A stretch of DNA of 7,164 bases from DHVE2 group archaeon. GTDB taxonomy: Archaea; Thermoplasmatota; Thermoplasmata; Thermoplasmatales; Aciduliprofundaceae. Of the stretch, positions 1 through 5,274 are shown one piece after another. A model generated the notes under the pieces. That model ran no database searches. It was not told where the DNA came from and worked only from the letters and a program-made list of their open reading frames with translations. The stretch covers positions 1 to 7,164 of the forward strand of contig JALULR010000200.1 of assembly GCA_027056155.1 (NCBI GenBank). Direction: 5' to 3'. The first letter of the stretch is position 1. Each line of letters opens with the position of its first letter. Both the position numbers and the translations under genes were made by a program.

Positions 1-1
1 C

Positions 2-181
2 CACATGATTGATGATGACAGGTATTTGCAAGAAATTTACGATTCATGCCGCTCCGGCACTCGCATCTGCGGCAAGTGTAAGAAAGAAGCAGCCACGCTA
101 CTAGAAGAGTGGATGTCCGAGTTTCACGAGAAGAGAGAGCAGGCGAAGGACATTGTAAATGAGATAGTTAAAGAAGAGTAG
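2..181 (+). CDS. trpS: Tryptophanyl-tRNA synthetase, C-terminal fragment (5' end outside window)
   Basis: The open frame entering from the left edge encodes 59 residues before TAG. It ends in an acidic helical tail with the pattern CRSGTRICGKCKKEAA followed by LLEEWMSEFHEKREQAK. This Cys-x-SG...CG-x-CKK...EF-x-EKRE arrangement is typical of the C-terminus of archaeal/eukaryotic-type TrpRS, the class I enzyme that charges tRNA-Trp in the cytosol. The catalytic Rossmann fold with its HIGH/KMSKS motifs lies outside the window, so activity cannot be judged. The gene shows no link to its downstream neighbour: 51 nt separate them and the next gene has its own TATA box. I see no clear terminator after the stop codon. 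Identification rests only on this tail, recalled from the family rather than searched. Confidence 0.85.
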   Translation, partial: HMIDDDRYLQEIYDSCRSGTRICGKCKKEAATLLEEWMSEFHEKREQAKDIVNEIVKEE

Positions 182-204
182 CAGCGAAACTTCGGAGTTA
201 TGCA

Positions 205-210
205 TTTATA
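205..210 (+). promoter_or_regulatory. TATA box of a probable leaderless transcript
   Basis: TTTATA is centred about 25-26 nt upstream of the ATG at 233. In archaea transcription starts about 25 nt downstream of the TATA centre, so the mRNA would begin at or next to the start codon. No Shine-Dalgarno sequence precedes that ATG, which fits a leaderless message. The TATA plus flank, TTTATACCATC, recurs on the minus strand in front of the cupin gene. Confidence 0.6.
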
Positions 211-232
211 CCATCGCCAATAACTTATTAAC

Positions 233-1318
233 ATGAATCAAGCAATACTGCCAATTGAGTATTTAGACACGCACATGCTCTGCAGATGGCGCTTTATGCT
301 CGGCGACAACATCGCTTCGGAGAAAAGCGTTGATGAAGTTGTAGAAGACACGCTAAAAAAGCATGACAAATTGCGGGTTTTAACAAAAATTAACGAATCC
401 CTTTACCTCCTTTCCGAAGTGCAAGTAAGAGACGGAGAAGTACAAAATTTGCATATTACCGTGGATTCCGATGATATATACGGCAACGAGCTTCTCCCGG
501 GCGATGAAGTGCAGTATGGTATATCGATAATGGGCATACATGCCGCGCTCGGCGCGTTAGTCGCAGGAGGCATAGAAGATGCAAAGCGTGGAAAGTGCTG
601 CACGGAAGAATATCGCAATTATATGCAAAATGCAATACGCGACGACTATATTGTGTATGTTAACGGAAGCCCGTATCCTCTATTTGAAGCAAGCGAGTTT
701 TTGTTCTTGATAATCCATTCGGTAAGAGGGAAAGCAAAGAGGCATGAGCCCATAGAGTTTCCCGAGTTTGAATACGCAACAAAATGCAACACGTGCCCGT
801 TTGCAGAGCACTGCGATGTAGAGCTTGGAAATGGAGATGTGCTTTGGAACGGTGATTATATTCGATACATAGTTAGTGTGGCAATGTACCTTGATTTAAA
901 GTTTGGCAATGGTTGGTACTTGCTTTACCGCACCGCACTGAAGTACGCAAGCTATAAAAATCGAGATTTGGGCAAAGCGCTACGCACTGCTATGAAAGAG
1001 CTCTATGGAGAGGAGTTCGAGCTTGATTTAAACGTCAGTGGCATAAGGCAGGAAATAAAGGAAAAAGAGGAGCTAAGCGACCCAGAGTTTGCGTTTCTAT
1101 CACAAAATATAGTTGAATTGCTACGTGGTGAGGATGTTTTTGTGGAAGAAGATATACTGCTCACTAGCGAGGTAATCCAGGGTTTGATTGACAAGGGCTT
1201 TTTCACGGTTACGCATATAAAGCGAGATTTTGAAGATGATGCGCTAATAAGGCGCTATTTTCTAATAAGTCCGGGTGAGAAGTTAATAAAGTATGTATGG
1301 GGTGTGCAAAATGAATGA
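233..1318 (+). CDS. Unrecognised 361-aa protein with Cas4-like cysteine spacing
   Basis: I do not recognise this family. The ATG is placed by the TATA box 25 nt upstream and the absence of an SD. The protein is soluble and acidic, with no signal peptide or membrane segment. Visible features are a lone Cys at residue 17 (HMLCRWRF) and a cluster C185-x2-C188-x5-C194 (KCNTCPFAEHC). One N-terminal Cys plus three C-terminal Cys with this spacing is what Fe-S PD-(D/E)XK nucleases of the Cas4/AddB group use for a 4Fe-4S cluster. However, I cannot find a convincing D...E-x-K catalytic set or QxxxY motif between them, so it may be a degenerate relative or only a metal-binding protein. Residues 200-361 form a separate mostly helical region whose end (about 300-355) could be a winged-helix-like fold. 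It is followed by an overlapping gene (1311) and faces the CARF/MoxR operon tail to tail. Function is open. Confidence 0.8.
   Translation: MNQAILPIEYLDTHMLCRWRFMLGDNIASEKSVDEVVEDTLKKHDKLRVLTKINESLYLLSEVQVRDGEVQNLHITVDSDDIYGNELLPGDEVQYGISIMGIHAALGALVAGGIEDAKRGKCCTEEYRNYMQNAIRDDYIVYVNGSPYPLFEASEFLFLIIHSVRGKAKRHEPIEFPEFEYATKCNTCPFAEHCDVELGNGDVLWNGDYIRYIVSVAMYLDLKFGNGWYLLYRTALKYASYKNRDLGKALRTAMKELYGEEFELDLNVSGIRQEIKEKEELSDPEFAFLSQNIVELLRGEDVFVEEDILLTSEVIQGLIDKGFFTVTHIKRDFEDDALIRRYFLISPGEKLIKYVWGVQNE
1299..1304 (+). promoter_or_regulatory. Shine-Dalgarno site setting the 1311 start
   Basis: GGGGTG lies 6 nt before the ATG at 1311, inside the last codons of the preceding gene. It supports 1311 over the in-frame upstream ATG at 1293, which has no SD. 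Confidence 0.6.
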
Positions 1319-1847
1319 GTTTGAATTCGATGAGGGTGTAGATGAAGAGATGTACGAGGAAGCGTGCTCTACCGCGATATATTCTCTTTTTGCACTATTG
1401 CACTTTCCACCGTTAATAAACCCACTAGGAGATGCTGACTCTTATTTATTTAGTGGATTGATGGGTCACGTACCGCACGCATACTTTGAGATTTGCGATG
1501 AACAGCAGGATAAAATATACAATGCGCTATTCAACATGACGAAAAATATGAGCGTTTTAGAGAGAAAATACTTTCTCACAGTGCTAAGTTGTAATATCGA
1601 CTACAAGCTATGCAAACCCGAGGTTATATGCACGTTTTTAACTGGGTCGCTAAGCTTAGACGCACGGCGCGAGATGTGCAAGCATGCATTTAACAAAGAA
1701 TTTTTAAGCGAGTATTTAGAGCGGGTAGATGGAGCAATATTGGTGCGCGAGAGCGTGTGGAGTGCATTGTTTGGAAAAGAGGGTGCTTGCCTGTACGAAG
1801 GAGTGAAAAAATATGGAGAAAAGCAGGCATTTATTTATTGCCCGTGA
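1311..1847 (+). CDS. Unrecognised 178-aa helical, cysteine-rich protein
   Basis: I chose the ATG at 1311 because GGGGTG sits 6 nt upstream; an in-frame ATG at 1293 would add six residues but lacks an SD. The start overlaps the previous gene by 8 nt, so the two are co-transcribed and probably translationally coupled. The product is largely alpha-helical and begins with an acidic stretch (residues 3-17, rich in D and E). It has eight Cys (19, 62, 94, 101, 107, 123, 160, 177) with no CxxC pair. There is no signal peptide or membrane helix. I could not assign a family; a TerB-like helical bundle came to mind but without a diagnostic motif. The stop codon lies inside the 3' end of the converging CARF gene (13-bp overlap). 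Function unknown; the likely partner is the 361-aa protein. Confidence 0.75.
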   Translation: MNEFEFDEGVDEEMYEEACSTAIYSLFALLHFPPLINPLGDADSYLFSGLMGHVPHAYFEICDEQQDKIYNALFNMTKNMSVLERKYFLTVLSCNIDYKLCKPEVICTFLTGSLSLDARREMCKHAFNKEFLSEYLERVDGAILVRESVWSALFGKEGACLYEGVKKYGEKQAFIYCP

Positions 1848-2614
1848 ATTGCGTTTAACATGGCGAGCAATGTCTTCCCCCGGGTGGTTAGCACTACTCT
1901 ATTATCTACCTGCTCTATGAGCTTTCTTTTTTTCATCTTTTGTGTTATCTTTGCCACATCTACTGAGGAGTTGCCGTCTTTCATTATTATCTTCTTTGCC
2001 TCGTCGTAAGTTATGGGATTGGCAAACACACCCAGATATTTTTCAAACTCTAGCTCTTGAACCGTGGTTTTTATATTGATTACGGGCAAGTCGGCAATCT
2101 CACGCTCGGCATGATACGGGTACAAAAACAAGCTCTTGCATACTTTCTTTTTCTCGTTAATGACTATGTTTAGCAATGCCACATAAACCGCCAGAGCGCC
2201 TATCTTGTGTCCGCCGCTGAGATTGGCATATATTTTCACCGTCGCGCTGCTATTTGCGTAGTGCCCTAGTTTTTTAGTTGCAAAACTGTAAGTGTCTTCA
2301 AAATCGGTTAAATCCACGCTTGCAAATTCTACTTTCACGCCGGCTCTCTTTTGAAATTCAATGGGCGCGAGAATCATGTCTCTAAATGCGTTTTGCTCCT
2401 CTTCGCTCAAGGTCGAAATTATAGAATGAATGTCTTTGATATCGGTGAATATTACAAGCTCGTTTATGTTTCCTGCGCGCTTGAGCCCGAGCCCGAACTT
2501 CTCCGCTTCTTCAATATTTAGCGACTTACGCACTTTGTTATCGTAGGTATACACGGTTAAGCACGTCACATGAACGATTTTTTCCTGCTCCTGCTCACTC
2601 TTTTCCATTTTCAT
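1835..2614 (-). CDS. CARF-domain sensor with C-terminal winged helix
   Basis: This 259-aa protein starts with a Rossmann-like CARF domain (about residues 12-185 counted from 2614). It carries the signature NLSGGHKIGALAVYVA at 131-146, equivalent to the NxTGGTKxM ligand-binding loop, with His in place of the usual Thr. Residues about 198-252 form a winged helix ending in VVLTTRGKTLLAML, a classic wing followed by a last helix. CARF-wHTH proteins (Csa3-like in layout) are transcription regulators controlled by cyclic oligoadenylate in type III CRISPR hosts; here the ligand is unknown. I prefer the ATG at 2614, with GGAG 4 nt upstream; other in-frame starts are 2665 (weak GAGGG 2 nt upstream, 276 aa) and 2608. 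With 2614 it overlaps the -1-frame end of the previous gene (2595) by 20 nt. It is the last gene of the five-gene operon and may regulate it. Confidence 0.85.
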   Translation of the reverse strand: MKMEKSEQEQEKIVHVTCLTVYTYDNKVRKSLNIEEAEKFGLGLKRAGNINELVIFTDIKDIHSIISTLSEEEQNAFRDMILAPIEFQKRAGVKVEFASVDLTDFEDTYSFATKKLGHYANSSATVKIYANLSGGHKIGALAVYVALLNIVINEKKKVCKSLFLYPYHAEREIADLPVINIKTTVQELEFEKYLGVFANPITYDEAKKIIMKDGNSSVDVAKITQKMKKRKLIEQVDNRVVLTTRGKTLLAMLNAIHGQ

Positions 2615-2849
2615 CACTCTCCAAAAAGAACCAAGCACCGGATTTGAGGGAGTAATAACCTGCATTGCCCTCTTTTCTCTCGCTTATAAGATTTCTGCAT
2701 GCTAACTTTGTCTTTGCCTCGCTAAACCCAGGAGATGAGACCTCCCGCTCAAATTTATTCTTCATGATTGCTCGTATCTTCGAGCCAGATAGCTCTTCTC
2801 CTTTATCATGCAGTATTGCAGAATCTGCCGCATTATAGTGTTTTTCTTG
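2595..2849 (-). CDS. Out-of-frame winged-helix half of the first CARF gene (-1 frame)
   Basis: In the -1 frame relative to the CARF gene, a reading frame becomes open exactly at the A8C tract (a TAA in this frame abuts the tract) and runs 84 residues to TGA at 2597-2595. The sequence reads as a winged helix: LSGSKIRAIMKNKF, then GFSEAKTKLACRNLI (recognition-helix-like), then a wing NAGYYSLKSGAWFFLE. Joined to CARF residues 1-141 it gives a 225-aa CARF-wHTH, the same layout as the next gene. Alternatively, an ATG at 2765 overlaps the CARF stop as ATGA and would make a separate 56-aa protein. That product would start in the middle of the domain, and the 28 residues before it also look like protein. 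I favour a single split protein; whether both halves are made as one cannot be decided from sequence. Confidence 0.7.
   Translation of the reverse strand, partial: QEKHYNAADSAILHDKGEELSGSKIRAIMKNKFEREVSSPGFSEAKTKLACRNLISERKEGNAGYYSLKSGAWFFLESDENGKE
2619..2622 (-). promoter_or_regulatory. Shine-Dalgarno site for the CARF-wHTH gene
   Basis: GGAG on the minus strand ends 4 nt before the ATG at 2614 and 10 nt before the ATG at 2608. It favours these starts over the longer ATG at 2665. Confidence 0.5.
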
Positions 2850-3271
2850 TTTTTTTTAAATCCTAGGTCCATCTCGTCCACAACGATGGGTATGCGCTTG
2901 AGCTCTGTAGTTCCGCCTTTGGTGACCACGTATATCACAGGTATCGCGCCATCGGTGTAGTAGCCGTACGTGGCAAGCAGTGCGAGGGCAAAGGACATCA
3001 GTTTTGTGCCACCTGTTATGTTTGCTATGCTATCTTCTGTAAGCTCTGGGCGCATTTTTTCAATGCAATCTTCAAGGGAGAATGGATTTACCTCTACGAA
3101 TTTTAAAGCCATCTTGGCATTATTTTTTATTTTATCCATGGCCGCTTCCACTTTTTGCCGCGAGTCATCATCGCTCGTACCGTAGAATATCACGGCTTGC
3201 TCCGGCTTGAGAACGCTTAGAGGGTGCAGAACCACATCTGCGCTCCACCCCATGGTTGATAGAAGTTTCAC
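2762..3271 (-). CDS. CARF-domain protein, zero-frame product (169 aa)
   Basis: The start is GTG at 3271, with GAGGTG 5 nt upstream and 9 nt between the previous stop codon and this start. Residues 1-135 form a CARF domain: an N-terminal strand (MKLLSTMG), a second strand (QAVIFYG, 26-31) and the signature NITGGTKLMSFALALLA at 84-100, the cyclic-oligonucleotide binding loop and following helix. After K140 the frame crosses an A8C run. The remaining 28 zero-frame residues look like a shadow, whereas the -1 frame encodes a winged helix. As written, the product is a stand-alone CARF domain without effector; with a -1 shift it is a 225-aa CARF-wHTH. CARF domains work as dimers, so this one may pair with itself or with the neighbouring CARF-wHTH. 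It is the fourth gene of the MoxR operon. The CARF assignment is firm on motif grounds; the ligand is inferred from the family. Confidence 0.85.
   Translation of the reverse strand: MKLLSTMGWSADVVLHPLSVLKPEQAVIFYGTSDDDSRQKVEAAMDKIKNNAKMALKFVEVNPFSLEDCIEKMRPELTEDSIANITGGTKLMSFALALLATYGYYTDGAIPVIYVVTKGGTTELKRIPIVVDEMDLGFKKNKKNTIMRQILQYCMIKEKSYLARRYEQS
2849..2857 (-). other. A8C slippery tract at the CARF frame break
   Basis: On the minus strand the zero-frame codons are TTT AAA AAA AAC. The last seven bases, A-AAA-AAC, match the X-XXY-YYZ heptamer for -1 frameshifting. One additional A (A9) would put CARF and winged helix in a single frame. AGGA lies just upstream, and a small GCAG/CTGC hairpin (3-nt loop) starts about 20 nt downstream; both are weak as stimulators. 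Confidence 0.6.
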
Positions 3272-3280
3272 AGTACCACC

Positions 3281-3862
3281 TCATATCTTGATTGGAACCT
3301 TAAACTTTCCAAGGTTTATATTTTTTGTGTCGTGCTTCACCCGAAGATAAACAAAGTACATGCCAAATAGATGGTCAAGGAATCGCTGTGCATTGGTCTG
3401 GTGCCCGTGATGCTGGCCCCGCTGCATGACCATACTCTTGCTCACGCCTTCAAATGCTCGGGCAGAGAGCTCTTCCATGGTTGTAATATCTCCCGACTGC
3501 AAGGGCACCAATTGTGCTGTGAATAATTGTAAATCGAGGTCTCCGGAATATATGTGCTTTCCTGAAATTTCGTGCTCTATTTCTCTGCGCCACAGTTCAA
3601 CTGCGGTGTGCTCCATAAATATTATATCTGTGCCCTTGGCGGTGATTAGCGCAAGCACAAATGCGGGCTCGTCGATGCGTTTTTTAAGTGGGGTCATGGC
3701 AAGCACAACATCATCTTTTGAAGTTGCGGGAAATTCCCAGTGTATAGTTTGCCCGTCGGGCTTGGTTATTTTGTCCGCCTCCAAATCAATAACTATGCCC
3801 TGCTCCTCGCCTATTTCTTCTTCCAACTCTTCAACAAGTTTTTTTATGTTTTCTTTCATCAT
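3281..3862 (-). CDS. Unrecognised 193-aa protein with a His-rich motif
   Basis: The gene begins with two consecutive ATGs (3862, 3859). The first overlaps the vWA stop as ATGA; the second overlaps it by 1 nt (TGATG) and has better spacing from the GAGGTGAT that serves as SD inside the vWA C-terminus. I recognise no family. The N-terminus (2-20) is a charged helix rich in E and K. A middle part, about 22-100, alternates strands and ends in an acidic helix (AVELWRREIEHEIS). The C-terminal part holds RGQHHGHQTNAQRFLDH at 148-164, with four His that could bind metal or be catalytic, followed by an aromatic stretch (MYFVYLRV). No signal peptide or membrane helix is apparent. Its place between the MoxR-vWA pair and the CARF genes suggests it is the third component of the machine, perhaps adaptor or effector. 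That is inference from position only. Confidence 0.8.
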   Translation of the reverse strand: MMKENIKKLVEELEEEIGEEQGIVIDLEADKITKPDGQTIHWEFPATSKDDVVLAMTPLKKRIDEPAFVLALITAKGTDIIFMEHTAVELWRREIEHEISGKHIYSGDLDLQLFTAQLVPLQSGDITTMEELSARAFEGVSKSMVMQRGQHHGHQTNAQRFLDHLFGMYFVYLRVKHDTKNINLGKFKVPIKI

Positions 3863-5274
3863 ATCACCTCTTCTTTAGTTTTTACAACAAGCTCTTCTGG
3901 TGAAATAACGTAGTACTTATCCAACCCATCTACCCACTCCTCTATTTTCTCATCTTTCTCGTTAATCACATATACAACCTTGCGTATTTGCTTTATATTT
4001 TTTTCAACCGCTTTGCTATCCGATATGTGAGAATCTGTAAATATGTAGAGCAGGTCTGGCCCCATGGCGCTAGCGGCAGAGAGCGCATGCCCTATCTCGG
4101 TGCCGCCCGAAGGCAATATTCTAACCAATAGCGCTTCTATCGCCTCGTAGTCGTTGGTTGGGTAAATGATGTACCGCTCTTTAATCCCGCCTGAGAAGGG
4201 TATAAATCCGATTTTAACGCCCGTGTGCTTGAATTTTCGCAAGATGTTAATTATTGCCATCTGCGCTGCCATGAACTTTGCACCGTCCATAGAGCCGCTG
4301 CAATCTAGTACAATGCCCACAGTGCTAACACCAAACTCGCCTCTTGGCGCATCTTCCCGAGATATGGTGGTTATATCCGGCACAATCACACCCGAGTTTT
4401 CAATAGTTTTCACGGCTGCGAGCTTCTCTGGTGGCTCTCCTGCGCTCCATGTGCCGTATTGCGTTCCGAATGTTTTGCCCGAGTTTTCTTCTGGCAGTTC
4501 TAACTCTAGCCGCATGCGTACCTCCGCAATGTACTTTGGATTGGTAGAGACCTGAAACATCGTCTCGGTGCCCGGTATTGACATGAGCGGCCCCAGTTCT
4601 ATCTTTTCCAGTATTTCCGGTCTAAACCCGTTTTTTTCCAGTTCTTTTATAACTCGGTTTTTGTTCACATCGGTAATTAGTATTGCACTAGCTCCGTGTG
4701 GTATTTTGATGTGTTTGCTCGGGAAAAAATCTCGGAGCAGTTCGTAAGCGCGATACACTCGCGTGTAAAAATCCACCTGCCCGTTTAAAAGTATTTTATG
4801 AAGCTTGGTGCCCGCAGGCAGTTTGTTGAGCTTTGTTCTTAAGCCAAGATGCTCTGCGTGCTTGGCATAGAATGCTGCCATAATCTGAAGTATGGGCACC
4901 TTTGTGTGGGCAAGATAGAACTCTAAGAAATTCAAGTACTCTTTTCCATGTATGCGCATAAGCGTGGAATCTACAAGCAGGTCTGAGACGACATTAACCG
5001 CGTCCATTGGCTCTGGCAGGTTCATGCTCTGAGCAATGTGGAGCATTGTCTCACCAACGAGGAGCTCTCGCGGGTTGATGAAGAGGTGTCCGTACTCATG
5101 CCTAAGTGTGTTTTTTATGAGCATTTCGTCTTGCGTTTTTTCTAAATTTGCGGGTATATTCACGCTGTTCCAGTTGAAGTTTGGCGCTGGGTCGTTGGTA
5201 ATTTTAATAGGTAGCACCGTGCCGTATTCTTTGCCAATCTCTTTATTTATCCTAGATATCTCTGCGTGGTTCAT
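3859..5274 (-). CDS. Zincin-like/vWA protein, partner of the MoxR ATPase
   Basis: The 471-aa product has two parts. The N-terminal part (about 1-260) contains HEYGH at 59-63, an HExxH zinc-peptidase motif, followed by NVVSD at 94-98, whose Asp could be a third metal ligand. This resembles the putative metallopeptidase domain often fused to vWA domains beside MoxR ATPases (DUF2201-type). The C-terminal vWA domain (about 315-465) has a full MIDAS: D324-C-S326-G-S328, Thr392 in SGGTEIG and Asp414 in IFTDS. vWA domains bind Mg through the MIDAS and tether clients or partners to the MoxR ring. The start ATG overlaps the MoxR stop as ATGA, so the two are translationally coupled and probably made in fixed ratio. 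It appears cytosolic, with no signal peptide. Whether it cleaves proteins or only binds them is unknown. Family assignment is confident, peptidase activity is not. Confidence 0.88.
   Translation of the reverse strand: MNHAEISRINKEIGKEYGTVLPIKITNDPAPNFNWNSVNIPANLEKTQDEMLIKNTLRHEYGHLFINPRELLVGETMLHIAQSMNLPEPMDAVNVVSDLLVDSTLMRIHGKEYLNFLEFYLAHTKVPILQIMAAFYAKHAEHLGLRTKLNKLPAGTKLHKILLNGQVDFYTRVYRAYELLRDFFPSKHIKIPHGASAILITDVNKNRVIKELEKNGFRPEILEKIELGPLMSIPGTETMFQVSTNPKYIAEVRMRLELELPEENSGKTFGTQYGTWSAGEPPEKLAAVKTIENSGVIVPDITTISREDAPRGEFGVSTVGIVLDCSGSMDGAKFMAAQMAIINILRKFKHTGVKIGFIPFSGGIKERYIIYPTNDYEAIEALLVRILPSGGTEIGHALSAASAMGPDLLYIFTDSHISDSKAVEKNIKQIRKVVYVINEKDEKIEEWVDGLDKYYVISPEELVVKTKEEVI

Noticed and set aside
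403..618. Minus-strand open frames under the 361-aa gene (403-618, 1003-1206)
   Set aside because: They are Ser/Pro-rich shadows with no SD or neighbour support.
233..1318. Naming the 361-aa protein as Cas4
   Set aside because: Only the Cys spacing fits; the nuclease active-site residues are not identifiable and the C-terminal half has no counterpart in Cas4.
2762..2848. Zero-frame residues 142-169 as the genuine CARF C-terminus
   Set aside because: They show no fold pattern, while the -1 frame over the same bases and beyond gives a continuous winged helix.
2850..2857. T8 run on the plus strand as a transcription terminator
   Set aside because: It lies inside a minus-strand gene and no plus-strand gene ends near it; the A8C reading of the minus strand explains it better.
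1835..3271. Type III CRISPR locus
   Set aside because: Two CARF genes are present, but I see no cas10, Cas7/Cas5-type gene, HEPN effector or repeat-spacer array anywhere in the window.
3426..3878. Long plus-strand open frames opposite the MoxR operon (also 4166-4555, 2970-3185, 5036-5338, 5761-5943, 6471-6821)
   Set aside because: They are antisense shadows of genes with clear domain motifs and have Ser/Cys-rich low-complexity translations without families.
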